DNA from: Streptococcus azizii
Lineage (GTDB): Bacteria; Bacillota; Bacilli; Lactobacillales; Streptococcaceae
NCBI RefSeq assembly: GCF_001984715.1
Contig: NZ_MSPR01000001.1
Location: forward strand, 124,001 to 188,000
Direction of reading: 5' to 3'
DNA: 64,000 nucleotides
The translations under genes and the position numbers were made by a program. Of the stretch, positions 1-11,036 are shown piece by piece; within the stretch, counting starts at the first letter, position 1; each line of letters starts with the position of its first letter. Under the pieces are notes generated by a model. That model saw only the letters and a list, made by a program, of their open reading frames with translations, was not told the DNA's origin and did no database searches.

Positions 1-347
1 GAAAGCGAGGAGCGGATAATCTCTGAAATATAGGCACTTGACATAAGAGTAAAGGCAATGATACTCGCACTAATAGCATCTAACTCCAAGCCCATAAACG
101 GAAGCCCAAAGTAGATAAAAAAGAGCAAAACCATGAGCGGAATTCCCCGCATCAGGGAGATATGAACCATGGCTAGGTAGCGCAAGGGGGACAGTTGTGA
201 CATCCGCAAGAGAGCCACAAAAAAACCGCCGACTGTCCCTAAGGCAAAACCGACCAAAGATAAGGCCAAGGTATACGGCAAGCCTTCCAAAATTTTTGGA
301 ATAGCTTCTTTTGCCAACTCCAGATTAAACATCACCTGCCAATTCAT
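1..347 (-). CDS. Amino-acid ABC transporter permease (3' end cut off)
   Basis: Only the N-terminal 115 codons are in the window; the rest lies beyond position 1. The product starts MNWQVMFNLELAKEAIPKIL and contains hydrophobic segments with the pattern of HisM/GlnP-type permeases of polar amino-acid importers. The ATG at 347 follows a GGAGG ribosome site at 354-359, which fixes the start. The substrate-binding lipoprotein lies just upstream at 443-1321 on the same strand, so the two are very likely one operon and one transporter. The substrate cannot be told from the sequence. Confidence 0.85.
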   Translation of the reverse strand, partial: MNWQVMFNLELAKEAIPKILEGLPYTLALSLVGFALGTVGGFFVALLRMSQLSPLRYLAMVHISLMRGIPLMVLLFFIYFGLPFMGLELDAISASIIAFTLMSSAYISEIIRSSL

Positions 348-442
348 CACATTCCTCCACTAGACTATAAAAGAGAGCGAGCGTTTCAAGTATACCTACT
401 TGGATCTTCCTCGCCCTCATTCTTTCTACCTTCCAATCCTAG

Positions 443-1321
443 CTATTTTACATCAGCCGTATCAATGACCGGTAGATTTTCTACGCCTTTTTCAGGTTCT
501 GTCAAATCTTGACCCGCATAGTATTTTTCAGAAATGGCCTTTAAGGTCCCATCTTCTTTCATCGCTTTCAGAGCTTCATCTAACTTTTCTTTCAAGCTCG
601 TATCTGTCTTACGCATCACAATTCCTTGCTCGGTCGGATTGTACTTAGCCGTACCCATTTTGACCTTAATCTCTGGGAATTGCTGGGTAATGTATTTGAT
701 GGCAATCACTTGCGTATAGTAATCGTTGGGGATAAAATCCGTCCGCCCAGTTGATACATCACGCAGATAGACATCATTGGTCACATTATCATAGATAACA
801 GGCTTTGCCCCCAGCTTTTCAGCAATCTTCATGTACTGAGTCCCTGCGCCACCACCTGCTTTTTTATCCTTCCAATCGCTCAAATCCGCTGCCTCAATCC
901 CAGATGAGCCATCCTCACGAACAATCATCCCACCGATTGAATACTTGTACGGAATGGAAAAATGATACTTTTCCAAACGCTCTTTTGTTGTATCAAAGTT
1001 GTTGACCGCAATATCTACCTTACCACTATCTACTGCTGTAAATGCTTCTGCAACGCCGATTTCTTGGTAATCCATCTCGATATTCAAGCGTTTACCGATT
1101 TCATTTAACATCTCAATTTCATAGCCGACTAACTTATCTGCATCATCATGATAAGATGTTGGATACAGAGTGCCGGGAGTCGCAACTTTCAGAACTCCTG
1201 CTTCACTGATTCGTGCCCACTCCGTCTGATTGGCAGAAGAGTTCTTATCGGCATAGCTAGAACAAGCCGCCAAGGTTAGCGAAAACATCAGTAAGGCTGA
1301 GGTAGCTAATTTTTTCAACAT
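443..1321 (-). CDS. Amino-acid ABC transporter substrate-binding lipoprotein
   Basis: The product is a periplasmic-binding-protein type 2 (SBP family 3) lipoprotein. It has a signal peptide ending in the lipobox LAAC, a lysine-rich start (MLKKLATS), and the family's typical two-lobe sequence with segments such as VGYEIEMLNEIGKRL and FTAVDSGKVDI. An open frame extends 16 codons further upstream, but the ATG at 1321 is preceded by AGGAG at good distance and begins the signal peptide, so I use it. The mature protein would be anchored on the outer face of the membrane and deliver an amino acid to the permease encoded downstream at 1-347. The ATP-binding subunit is not in the window. Confidence 0.9.
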   Translation of the reverse strand: MLKKLATSALLMFSLTLAACSSYADKNSSANQTEWARISEAGVLKVATPGTLYPTSYHDDADKLVGYEIEMLNEIGKRLNIEMDYQEIGVAEAFTAVDSGKVDIAVNNFDTTKERLEKYHFSIPYKYSIGGMIVREDGSSGIEAADLSDWKDKKAGGGAGTQYMKIAEKLGAKPVIYDNVTNDVYLRDVSTGRTDFIPNDYYTQVIAIKYITQQFPEIKVKMGTAKYNPTEQGIVMRKTDTSLKEKLDEALKAMKEDGTLKAISEKYYAGQDLTEPEKGVENLPVIDTADVK

Positions 1322-1896
1322 GATTATCTCCTTTTTTATCCAATTTGCAATTTCTTGTTCAAAAATCACAAACCATATAAGAAGAGGGTATCACAAAGAC
1401 GAGCTTTTATCAATTATTTTAACCGAAAATTCAAAGCGCTTTCTTAGAAGACCATCTACTCAATGAACTTCCAGAACAGACCAGCTCTCACAATGAGAAA
1501 GGTGAAAGGTCGGGAAGGGTAAATAGCAAGAATGAAAGTAAGATACAAAGGGCGTGAAAAACGCAAAGTAAAAATAGGATTGAAACAGTTCGGTGAACTG
1601 TTTCAACGGTCACCTAGAAATAAGAAAGTGAGCCTAGAAGTTCGGGGAGTAACCTAATCCAGTGGAGTGGAACAGTTCAGGGAACTGTTTCAGCTGGTCA
1701 CCCAGAAAGAAGAAAGTGACCATAGAAGCCCGAGCCAAGAAATCGGAAAGCAAGGATTAACCAGTTGAAACAAGAAAGTGACCACAGAAGCCTGAGCTAA
1801 GAAATAGAAAATTTAACGAGTGAAAAGTTGACCAAGTATCCTGTTGATTTTTAAAAAGCATTGACTGTAAGCGTTGTCATAGAGTCTGTCAAGCAA
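1322..1896. repeat. Intergenic region with dispersed palindromic repeats
   Basis: I see no gene here. Two hairpins of the 53-bp repeat family occur: GAAACAGTTC, a 3-base loop and GAACTGTTTC at 1582-1604, and a slightly degraded copy at 1671-1689. Each is followed by the family's tail containing GGTCACC and a GTGAC-type block. A short right-hand end of another repeat family (AGTATCC...TTGATTTTTAAA) is at about 1832-1858, just downstream of the amidase stop. Confidence 0.7.
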
Positions 1897-3330
1897 CTAC
1901 ACCATTCTTTCATATTCTTCTGCCACAGATAAAAGAATATCCTCCCGTCCCTTAGCAGCAGTGAGCTGAACACCAATCGGCAACCCCTGCGCGGTTTGAT
2001 ACGTTGGTAAGCTGATAGAGGGTTGCCCTGTGAGATTGGCCTGAACTGTGAAAGGTGTCCAAGCCAAGGCCTTCTCAAACATTTGCCAAATAAGTTCCTG
2101 TTGCTCTTTCATATCATAAGCATCCATGTGTCTCAACTTTTCTGACATATGCTCATCCAAGGCAAATTGACCATGTTTGGGAGCTACCTCAGCTACTGTA
2201 GGGGTTAGCAAGATGTCATAGGTCTCATGGAAGCGAGCCATCTCTGCACTATAGCGGTCCCACTCTTGTAAAATTTGGCTGTAAGAATAGGCAGGAATGG
2301 TTTGCCCACTCCGATAAATAGCCCAAGTCATCAGCTCCATATCTTCTATCGTCATCTTGCGACCCAAACTAGCTTCAATCCTCCCAAACATCTGCGCCGT
2401 TTCAACGCTATTCATCATGTAATAGGAGGCAATCAATTCTCTTGTATCTAGCGGATAGTCTCTCAATTCCGTCACCTGATGTCCCAGCGCTTCCAAAACT
2501 GGTATACACTCTAAAACAGCTGCTTGCGCATCGACCGAGACTGGTGTAGCAATCGGGGACTGGAGGGAAAAGGCAATCCTTAACGGTCTGTGCCGGGAAG
2601 CAAAGAGGCTATCCCAAGACAGGGTCTGTAGGGGAAAGGGGGCTTCCACTTGATAGGTCTGCAAGTGATAGAGGAGTCGCTTGGTATCGCGAACAGATTT
2701 TGTCAAGGCAAAATGCACAGATGCCCCCTGCCAACCTCGATACGAAGAGGGACCAACCGGAGTCCGACCTCGGCTAGTCTTTAAACCAATTAGACCGTTA
2801 AAACTAGCTGGAATACGGATCGAACCGCCCCCATCTGAAGCCCCTGCTAAGGTCACCATGCCGGACGATACAGCAGCTGCCGAACCGCCACTGGAACCTC
2901 CTGCATTACGGGTCACATCAAATGGTAAATTGACCGGACCATGCAAGCGACTATCTGAAATATTCTTAAAGCCAAATTCTGGCGTATTGGTTCGCCCTAG
3001 CACGATGAATCCAAGCTCTTCCATACGCTGCGTGTACCGATCACTCTGTTGCGCCCTATGACGAGCAAACAAGCGAGAGCCAGAGGTAGATAATTGTCCC
3101 TCTTGTTCTTGACCCAGGTCTTTCAACAAAATGGGAACACCTGCAAAGGGACGATTTCCTACTTTCAGATTTCTTGCACGCTCCAGCGCTTCTTCATACT
3201 GGGTACTCACTACTGCATTCAAGCCTGGATTTAAGGCCTCAATCTTCTCGATACTGGCTCGAACAACTTCCTCAGCTGACACCCGACCGTTTTGAATAGC
3301 CTCTGCTATAGCTGTTGCGTCTTTATACAT
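1897..3330 (-). CDS. Amidase signature family protein (GatA-like amidase)
   Basis: The product is about 477 residues of the amidase signature family, which hydrolyses carboxamides with a Ser-cisSer-Lys triad. The catalytic lysine is in PILLKDLG near residue 70, the signature GGSSGGSAAAV is near residue 145, and the nucleophile block SDGGGSIRIPAS is near 165. Length suits a stand-alone amidase. It is not next to gatB or gatC, so it is probably not the tRNA amidotransferase subunit. An ATG four codons upstream is unlikely to be used because the GGAGGGG ribosome site lies inside it; the start is the second ATG at 3330. No operon partner is visible and the substrate is unknown. Confidence 0.85.
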   Translation of the reverse strand: MYKDATAIAEAIQNGRVSAEEVVRASIEKIEALNPGLNAVVSTQYEEALERARNLKVGNRPFAGVPILLKDLGQEQEGQLSTSGSRLFARHRAQQSDRYTQRMEELGFIVLGRTNTPEFGFKNISDSRLHGPVNLPFDVTRNAGGSSGGSAAAVSSGMVTLAGASDGGGSIRIPASFNGLIGLKTSRGRTPVGPSSYRGWQGASVHFALTKSVRDTKRLLYHLQTYQVEAPFPLQTLSWDSLFASRHRPLRIAFSLQSPIATPVSVDAQAAVLECIPVLEALGHQVTELRDYPLDTRELIASYYMMNSVETAQMFGRIEASLGRKMTIEDMELMTWAIYRSGQTIPAYSYSQILQEWDRYSAEMARFHETYDILLTPTVAEVAPKHGQFALDEHMSEKLRHMDAYDMKEQQELIWQMFEKALAWTPFTVQANLTGQPSISLPTYQTAQGLPIGVQLTAAKGREDILLSVAEEYERMV

Positions 3331-3553
3331 AGTCCCCTCCATTTTTTACGAACCATTTCACCAATAATTTTAGCCTATCACGAAATGCCAAAATCAGCAA
3401 GCCATTGCTATGGGGACTCTACTTCTATTCATACCACCGTCATTTAGGTTACCTTTTATTCCTTACGATTGAGGAAACTCCCAAATAGCTTACACCCGTT
3501 CGTACTACCTAAAGGAAATAGCCAAAGATACTAAACAGAGACAAAAAGACTAT

Positions 3554-3590
3554 AGCAAAAGAGTTTGAGATTGACTCAAACTCTTTTGCT
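3554..3590 (-). terminator. Terminator of dnaJ
   Basis: A perfect 16-bp inverted repeat (arms 3554-3569 and 3575-3590, 5-base loop) begins one base after the dnaJ stop codon. The T-rich arm on the minus strand is followed by further T runs. Confidence 0.85.
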
Positions 3591-3591
3591 A

Positions 3592-4722
3592 TTATAGATC
3601 TTCAAAGGCATCTTTGACCTTATCGAAAAAACCTTTTTTCTGTGGTTGAACAGCAATATTTCCAGCAAGCGCAAAGTCTTTCAAGGCAGCTTTTTGCTTG
3701 TCATTTAGGTTGGTTGGAGTCACCACATTGATCGTCACATATTGGTCACCCATCACACCACCACGTAGGCTTGGTGCTCCCTTACCTTTCAAGCGGAATT
3801 TCTTACCTGTCTGTGTCCCTTCAGGAATGACTAAATCGACATCCCCATGAACAGTCGGTACATGAACGGTATCCCCCAGTGCTGCTTGGACAAAGTTGAG
3901 GTTTAGCTTGTAGTGAATGGTTGAACCGTCACGTTCAAATTTATCTGAAGCCTGCACCTGAATGACTACAAAGAGATCTCCGTAAGGACCACCATTAAAG
4001 CCAGCTTCTCCTTGACCAGTTAGACGAATTTTTTGGCCTGTTTCTACCCCAGCTGGTACTTTTACTGTTACCGTGTGGGCTTGCTTTTCATGACCTGTGC
4101 CATGGCAAGTATGGCAGGGGTCTTTAATCTCTTTTCCTCGACCATGACAGACATCACAGGTCACTTGACGGCGCATCATCCCGAGTGGTGTTTGAGTATC
4201 TACGTTAATGACTCCAACACCATGGCAGCGACCACATGTCACAGGGCTAGTACCAGGCTTAGCACCAGAACCTGCACAAGTCCGACAGGTTGCTTCGCGG
4301 TTGTAACTGACTTCTTTGTCAGCCCCAAAAATCGCCTCTTCAAACTTCAAATTGATACGGTATTGAAGGTCGTCTCCCTGACGTGGCGCATTGGGATTAC
4401 GACTAGCACCTCCGCCGCCAAAGAAGCTAGAGAAAATATCTTCAAAACCTCCAAAACCTGCACCATCAAAGCCGCTAAAGCCGCCGCCACCAAAACCACC
4501 CTGGGCACCTGCGGCCCCAAACTGGTCGTAACTTGCCCTTTTTTGGTCATCGCTGAGCGTTTCATAAGCCTCTTGAATGTCCTTGTACTTCTGCTCTGCA
4601 CCAGCTTCCTTATTGATATCTGGGTGGTACTTTTTGGACATTTTTCGATAGGCTTTTTTGATCTCGTCTTGAGACGCATCCTTGGAAACCCCAAGACGAT
4701 CGTAAAATTCTGTATTGTTCAT
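3592..4722 (-). CDS. dnaJ: Co-chaperone DnaJ (Hsp40)
   Basis: DnaJ stimulates the DnaK ATPase and delivers unfolded proteins. The 376-aa product has the J domain ([17 protein letters not shown] at about residues 33-35), a Gly/Phe-rich stretch (about 75-115), four CxxCxGxG-type zinc motifs (about 150-215) and the C-terminal substrate domain. The open frame extends nine codons upstream, but pneumococcal-type DnaJ starts at MNNTEF, so I place the start at 4722. The expected ribosome site is missing in front of this ATG; two copies of AAAGGAAATGAAC occur upstream at about 4822-4834 and 4952-4964. dnaJ is separated from dnaK by almost 900 bp of repeats and a terminator, so it may have its own promoter. 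Confidence 0.95.
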   Translation of the reverse strand: MNNTEFYDRLGVSKDASQDEIKKAYRKMSKKYHPDINKEAGAEQKYKDIQEAYETLSDDQKRASYDQFGAAGAQGGFGGGGFSGFDGAGFGGFEDIFSSFFGGGGASRNPNAPRQGDDLQYRINLKFEEAIFGADKEVSYNREATCRTCAGSGAKPGTSPVTCGRCHGVGVINVDTQTPLGMMRRQVTCDVCHGRGKEIKDPCHTCHGTGHEKQAHTVTVKVPAGVETGQKIRLTGQGEAGFNGGPYGDLFVVIQVQASDKFERDGSTIHYKLNLNFVQAALGDTVHVPTVHGDVDLVIPEGTQTGKKFRLKGKGAPSLRGGVMGDQYVTINVVTPTNLNDKQKAALKDFALAGNIAVQPQKKGFFDKVKDAFEDL

Positions 4723-5618
4723 ATAAGATACCAAGCCCGTAAAAAGCAAAGTGAAAATAGGAAATTGGTAGAAAATCCTAATTTTCTACGATTTATCTTT
4801 TTCACACAGCTTTTAGGGCGGGTTCATTTCCTTTCTGTTAAAGTGTTGAATCTTGCAACGACTCAAAAGAGAGGTAATATAGCCCGTGTTCAGTTACGAA
4901 CACTTTTCTTCCTTTCATAATTTTGTGGAAAGAACCGAGAATGCAAGGCGGGTTCATTTCCTTTCTGTTAAGATACTAAACTATAAAACATAGCCACATA
5001 GCCAAGATAGAAATGTCGACGCTGCACGTAAAAACAGGAATAGGAATGCGATTGATTATTTTTAAGTTTATACTCACTAATACTCAATAAAAATCAAAAG
5101 TAGACTAGGAAACGAAGGCGAAGGTAGAACTGGCGTTCACCGAGACAAGTTGACGACGTATCCTTTTGATTTTTAAAGAGTATAAATATCAACAGTATCA
5201 GTCACACTACGACAAGCATTACCAATCCCTGTGCCATATTACCAAAAACAGAGGCTGAATGGCAACCTCTGTGATTGATTTTAATGTGTCACGAGATAAC
5301 AATTCTCCGAATTGTGTTACGATGCAAGGAAAGCGACGCGATAACCATCGCTTTTCAAGTAAAGACAGGTAGAAGATTTCCTAGCTTCAAAGGTATACTA
5401 TACCTTTGAAGGCGGGAAATAGGGGTTTGCTGTAGCAAACTCTCCGTTGACTTCTGCGTCACTCCCCTATTTTTCTTGACATTTTCGTAACGTCCTCACA
5501 TCTTACGTCAACTGAGTTCGGACTAAAAATGTGAGAAAAAAGATGGATTGGCTTGATGACCTGAGTCACCTACCCCAATCCCCTATTTTTCTTGACATTT
5601 TCTTAACGTCCTCACATC
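4723..5618. repeat. Repeat-filled gap between dnaK and dnaJ
   Basis: No gene is visible in these 900 bases. Contents in order: a palindromic repeat copy at about 4733-4818 with a 9-bp hairpin at 4768-4789; a direct repeat with a shift of 130 bp (copies near 4818 and 4948) containing AAAGGAAATGAAC on the minus strand; a BOX-like element at 5081-5183; a terminator at 5249-5271; a perfect 13-bp inverted repeat at 5385-5411; a 7-bp one at 5425-5440; and two units of the about 116-bp repeat ending at the dnaK stop codon. Confidence 0.8.
5249..5271 (-). terminator. Probable terminator downstream of dnaK
   Basis: CAGAGG and CCTCTG flank a short loop that can pair further. On the minus strand the hairpin is followed directly by TTTTT. 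It lies between dnaK and dnaJ and would separate their transcripts. Confidence 0.65.

Positions 5619-5621
<3 letters not shown>
5516..5621. repeat. About 100-bp palindromic repeat ending in the dnaK stop codon
   Basis: The copy runs from CGGACTAAAAATGTGAGAAA to CTATTTTTCTTGACATTTTC and CTCACATCTTA; its last bases are the dnaK stop codon (5619-5621). A second copy of its distal half ends at about 5505, exactly 116 bp away. It belongs to the same family as the repeats between hrcA and grpE. Confidence 0.7.
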
Positions 5622-7484
<1,863 letters not shown>

Positions 7485-7507
7485 TTAATGACATTTCGGT
7501 CAAGTTC

Positions 7508-8032
7508 CTATGCGTAAACAACCACCATTGCTGGACGTAAAATACGGTCATGCAATTTGTAGCCTTTTTGGAAGATTTGAGCAATGGTGTCTGCTGGATG
7601 GTCATCATCTGCCGGAACAGTCTGAATAGCCATGTGGAAGTTAGGGTCAAATGCTCCATCTGCCGCTACTTCTTCAATCCCTTCCTCTTTCAATGCTTGG
7701 ATGAGACTTTCTTGAACCATCTCAAGACCTTTTTTTACATCATCTGTCAAGCCTTCCACCGCCAAGGCACGCTCCAAGTTATCCAGTGACGGCAAGATGG
7801 CCTTGCCCAAATCCTGACTACGATACTTTTGTAAATTCTGGCGTTCCTCGCTACTACGGCGCTGGATATTTTGCATTTCAGCAACGGCACGTAAGTATTT
7901 ATTCTCAAATTCTTCTGCCCGCTCATTTGCCAGCTCTAGTTCTGACTTTTCTTGGGGTTGCTCTTCTTGGGTTACTTCGTCTGCTCCCTCCACTTCCTCA
8001 AGCTGTTCTTCTTTTTTTATTTCTTCGGTCAC
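7508..8032 (-). CDS. grpE: Nucleotide exchange factor GrpE
   Basis: GrpE releases ADP from DnaK. The 174-aa product has an acidic N-terminus, a long coiled coil (about 40-100, including [20 protein letters not shown]) and the C-terminal beta domain ending in [13 protein letters not shown]. The open frame could start 14 codons earlier, but a GTG at 8032 is preceded by AAAGGAGG at the ideal distance and gives the length usual for streptococcal GrpE, so I take GTG as the start. The gap to hrcA is filled by two tandem repeat units. Confidence 0.95.
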   Translation of the reverse strand: MTEEIKKEEQLEEVEGADEVTQEEQPQEKSELELANERAEEFENKYLRAVAEMQNIQRRSSEERQNLQKYRSQDLGKAILPSLDNLERALAVEGLTDDVKKGLEMVQESLIQALKEEGIEEVAADGAFDPNFHMAIQTVPADDDHPADTIAQIFQKGYKLHDRILRPAMVVVYA

Positions 8033-8064
8033 ACAAAACCTCCTTTTCTCACTGTATGCTTTTG

Positions 8065-8309
8065 ACGCTCTCACATCTTAATGTAACTGAGTTCGAGCTA
8101 AGCTCCTTGAGAAAAAGATCATTCACCCTAGAGTCTGTAAGACTCAGCGGCTGACTTCCTATTTTCTCTGGGAGCTTCTGACGCTCTCGTATCTTAATGT
8201 AACTGAGTTCGAGCTAAGCTCTAAGTGAAAAAGATAATCCCTTCTAGTGCCTTAGCACTGCGTCGTGATTCCTATTTTCACTGTGAGCTTTTAACGCTCT
8301 CACATCTTA
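8065..8309. repeat. Tandem about 115-bp repeats between hrcA and grpE
   Basis: Three copies of the block ACGCTCTC(A/G)(C/T)ATCTTAATG begin at 8065, 8181 and 8294, giving two units of 116 and 113 bp. Each unit contains the palindromic repeat (GAGTTCGAGCTAAGCTC...CCTATTTTC). The last copy overlaps the hrcA stop codon at 8307-8309. Confidence 0.75.
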
Positions 8310-9341
8310 ATGAACCTCATAATGATTGCTGCTTAGGTACCGGTAAAAATCGGTGAGTTTCATCATGAGAATACGATTGACGAGGTTGATTAGACTCATC
8401 AAGCGGTTGTAGTCAATATTTATCGGACCGATGACAGACAAGATTCCAAATCCACGATAGGGAATCAGAAATTTCGTCGTCACAACGGTTAGGTTAGAGA
8501 GCGAGGGTTCTCGACTATCTGCTACCTTGACACTTTGCATTTCATCTTCTGCAAGATTGCTCCGCATTTCAAGGGCTACTTTCTGCGGAAAATCAAAGAA
8601 CTGATAGGCCCTAATATCCGCAAAATCAAGCAGGCGAAGTTTCCCCGCAGTCACAATTTCTTCTGTGAAAAGATCAGAAAAGATGTGTTCAAATAAATGA
8701 AGTACATTGTCCGTCGTTACAAAATGCCGTTGGATAATCTGAGGAATCTCGGTCCGGAGTTTGTAGTGGATATCCAGCACCGATTTTCCGAGCAATCTCT
8801 CCCGAACTAGCCTGCTGACTTCTGTCAAATCTCCCGGTAGGAAATTTTTAGGAATGGCAAACTGCTTCGTTAAGACTTTCGACTCATCCAGAGTCATGAC
8901 AGCCAAGGCCGCATGTTGACTGAGGACAACGACATCAAAGGCTGTTAACCTCTGCTGGCTCGTCTCAACATCAAGTACTGCCACTGTGCAAGTTGTCAGC
9001 TCTGACAAACTATCCGCTGCTGTCTGAAAAATGTCATCCAGTCGAAAAAATTCTCTATCAAAACGTCTGACAACCTGATAGACATCTTCTTCAACTAGAC
9101 TGTCAAAGGTCAACGAATGCTCCACAAAGTACTTAAAACCTTCCACACTGGGCATGCGACCGCTAGAAGTATGGGCTTTTTCAAGAAGCCCTTTCTTCTC
9201 AAGGGCCGCCATTTCATTGCGAATGGTTGCACTGCTTGAGGCGATACTTTCTTGGAGAGCTTTAGAACCCACAGGTTCGTGCGTTTTTGTAAAGATTTCA
9301 ACGATCAAATTGAGAATGTCATGTTGGCGCTCTGTTATCAA
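8307..9341 (-). CDS. hrcA: Heat-inducible transcription repressor HrcA
   Basis: HrcA binds CIRCE operators and represses class I heat-shock genes; GroEL assists its folding in the known model. The 344-aa product begins [20 protein letters not shown] with a winged-helix DNA-binding domain (about 1-75, including [18 protein letters not shown]) followed by the HrcA sensor domain. It is the first gene of the heat-shock cluster and lies directly behind a promoter with a CIRCE on each side, so it should be autoregulated. Confidence 0.97.
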   Translation of the reverse strand: MITERQHDILNLIVEIFTKTHEPVGSKALQESIASSSATIRNEMAALEKKGLLEKAHTSSGRMPSVEGFKYFVEHSLTFDSLVEEDVYQVVRRFDREFFRLDDIFQTAADSLSELTTCTVAVLDVETSQQRLTAFDVVVLSQHAALAVMTLDESKVLTKQFAIPKNFLPGDLTEVSRLVRERLLGKSVLDIHYKLRTEIPQIIQRHFVTTDNVLHLFEHIFSDLFTEEIVTAGKLRLLDFADIRAYQFFDFPQKVALEMRSNLAEDEMQSVKVADSREPSLSNLTVVTTKFLIPYRGFGILSVIGPINIDYNRLMSLINLVNRILMMKLTDFYRYLSSNHYEVH

Positions 9342-9369
9342 AAACTCACCCCCATTCTAGGTTCCTCTA

Positions 9370-9396
9370 TTAGCACTCTAGATAAGCGAGTGCTAA
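9370..9396. promoter_or_regulatory. CIRCE operator (downstream of promoter)
   Basis: Exact consensus: TTAGCACTC, nine bases, GAGTGCTAA. It lies between the promoter and the hrcA start, where bound HrcA would block transcription. Confidence 0.97.
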
Positions 9397-9408
9397 CTTT
9401 ATGATTCT

Positions 9409-9436
9409 ATTATACACTGATTTGTCAGATTGTCAA
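9409..9436 (-). promoter_or_regulatory. Promoter of the hrcA-grpE-dnaK cluster
   Basis: On the minus strand a consensus TTGACA (plus 9431-9436) and TATAAT (plus 9409-9414) are separated by 16 bases. It sits between two CIRCE operators. Confidence 0.9.
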
Positions 9437-9453
9437 GGTTGAAAAGCCAAAAA

Positions 9454-9480
9454 TTAGCACTCTTTTTGAAAGAGTGCTAA
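9454..9480. promoter_or_regulatory. CIRCE operator (upstream of promoter)
   Basis: Second exact copy: TTAGCACTC, nine bases, GAGTGCTAA. It lies upstream of the -35 box and just past the stop of the CPBP gene, and may also fold as a hairpin at the end of that transcript. Confidence 0.95.
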
Positions 9481-9501
9481 AAATCAGTCTGAGGACCTAG
9501 A

Positions 9502-10188
9502 TTATCCGAAAATCGTCATCGCAAGGGCCACGGTTGGCAGCGCATTATTCAAGATATGAACCAAGATGGAGTCTTTAATCTCCCCCCGACGCGCATAGGA
9601 TAGGTACAACACACTACCCAAAGCAAAGTAGAGGAGGAACTCAATAGGAGCAAATGAGTGGAGGTGCAGGGCTGCAAATACTGCTGATGATAGCAGACAG
9701 GCGAGCCATTTGGGACCATCCTTGAATAACAGCTGGGTAAAGAGACCGCGAAAAACCAGCTCCTCGACAATCGGTGCCACTAAGGAAGTATAGAATAAGA
9801 ATAAAAGAGCAACTGGAAAAAAGCCATTTTTTAACGTTGCTGCAATACCAAACAAGGCGGTGTCATTAGCACTCGTCGCTTGTCCGCTCATGAGCAGAAT
9901 CAACAAAGTGCCAACAATAGCAACGACTCTTGCAAGCAGGCCAAATAAGAGGGCAATTCCTACATCCTTCAGATGCAGAGGACGCGCTGCTGTCTGTGTG
10001 TGATATGTACGCCAAAACCAAACAAGCATTCCTAAAACTGTGACGAAGTAGAGTAAACTGGCTCCCCAAGCCGTCAATAAGTTTAGCTTGCCCTGGTAAT
10101 AGATCAGATACGTCAACGGCTGACTGATGAGAAACAACAATACTAAACTCCCCATCATCTTTAAAAGATTTTTATACTTTTTCTTCAT
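9502..10188 (-). CDS. CPBP family intramembrane metalloprotease
   Basis: The 228-aa product is a multi-pass membrane protein of the CPBP (CAAX protease/bacteriocin-processing, Abi) family. The glutamate motif EELVFRG is near residue 145 and a histidine motif (FAALHLHS) about 30 residues later, as expected for the active site. In streptococci such proteins are linked to bacteriocin immunity or processing of membrane proteins, but the substrate here is unknown. Its ATG overlaps the stop of the small upstream gene by four bases (ATGA), placing it last in the padR operon. Confidence 0.85.
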   Translation of the reverse strand: MKKKYKNLLKMMGSLVLLFLISQPLTYLIYYQGKLNLLTAWGASLLYFVTVLGMLVWFWRTYHTQTAARPLHLKDVGIALLFGLLARVVAIVGTLLILLMSGQATSANDTALFGIAATLKNGFFPVALLFLFYTSLVAPIVEELVFRGLFTQLLFKDGPKWLACLLSSAVFAALHLHSFAPIEFLLYFALGSVLYLSYARRGEIKDSILVHILNNALPTVALAMTIFG

Positions 10189-10394
10189 AGTTTCCCCTTT
10201 CTATTCTTTTCTAATTTCCACAAGCGATACAGGATTAGCCCTATCAAGATTGGGTGAGCAAGGACTACGGTATTGACGAGGAAGGTTAGGAGGACCACGT
10301 GTTCAAACTGCACACGGTGCAGATTCATCCCAAAATTGATACATAAGATGGGCAATACTGCGATAGTAGCTCTTTTTCGCTGGTCATTGTTCAT
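10185..10394 (-). CDS. Small membrane protein of the padR operon
   Basis: The 69-aa product (MNNDQRKRATIAVLPILCIN...) has two hydrophobic segments and a basic tail. I do not recognise a named family. Its start overlaps the DUF2812 gene stop and its stop overlaps the CPBP start, each as ATGA, so it is translationally coupled on both sides. It may be a membrane partner of one of its neighbours. Confidence 0.75.
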   Translation of the reverse strand: MNNDQRKRATIAVLPILCINFGMNLHRVQFEHVVLLTFLVNTVVLAHPILIGLILYRLWKLEKNRKGKL

Positions 10395-10918
10395 CTCAAT
10401 TCTCCTTTCGCATACTGGTTTTTCAATTTATAAAATCCAATGCCACAGTAAAAAATTAAGAAACAATAGACGATTGACAGTACTATCCATGCTGGTGAGA
10501 AAAGATCGCCCCTACTTCTAAGGGCCTTCCAAAAGATAACGACCCCCATGGACACTAATAATAGAAAGCGACGTTTAAAAATTCTACCAATCATCTCCAA
10601 CTTTGTCTGTCTATCGCTGTAGATGTCGGCTTCCTCCCCAGCTGTTCGCAATTTGCGGAAATAGGCAAAATTGTTGCAGGCACAGACATACTCCCAACCA
10701 TAATCTGCATAGAGTTGATGATAAATCTCCCTGTCCTCACCCAAGTTTGGCTTAAAATCCAGACGATAAGCAACTTCTTCTGGTCTGCAAGGCTCAAATA
10801 GAAAGAGACAGAAAAACCGTATTGCCTTCAATTTCCAGCCCCTGCGGTGCATATCTGCCAAGTAGGCTTCCTCTTTTTCAAAGTCCGTAATGAAGAAAAG
10901 TTTCACTTCTTTTTTCAT
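10391..10918 (-). CDS. DUF2812 domain membrane protein
   Basis: The 175-aa product has a soluble N-terminal half with the DUF2812 pattern (EEAYLADMHRRGWKL, then an RLDF segment and YGWEYVC) and two membrane segments at the C-terminus. Genes of this family usually sit next to PadR regulators, as here, where the regulator lies 118 bp upstream. The function of the family is not established; membrane stress or envelope sensing is only a guess. A GGAG ribosome site precedes the ATG at 10918. Confidence 0.85.
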   Translation of the reverse strand: MKKEVKLFFITDFEKEEAYLADMHRRGWKLKAIRFFCLFLFEPCRPEEVAYRLDFKPNLGEDREIYHQLYADYGWEYVCACNNFAYFRKLRTAGEEADIYSDRQTKLEMIGRIFKRRFLLLVSMGVVIFWKALRSRGDLFSPAWIVLSIVYCFLIFYCGIGFYKLKNQYAKGELR

Positions 10919-11036
10919 ATCCTAGCTCCTTTCAAGTCCTTTCATATAGCTAGTTGACACCTGTACCACTCTCGCTTTTGCCAACACGGAAAGAGGATCC
11001 ACTGCTTGACGGGACATCAATTTCTCTCCATTTGTG

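Noticed and set aside
1851..2078. 75-codon minus-strand frame at the end of the amidase gene
   Set aside because: It overlaps the amidase in another frame, without a ribosome site or recognisable product.
4033..4920. Long plus-strand frame opposite dnaJ
   Set aside because: It is the antisense shadow of dnaJ; the composition is that of a complementary strand and no start signal is found.
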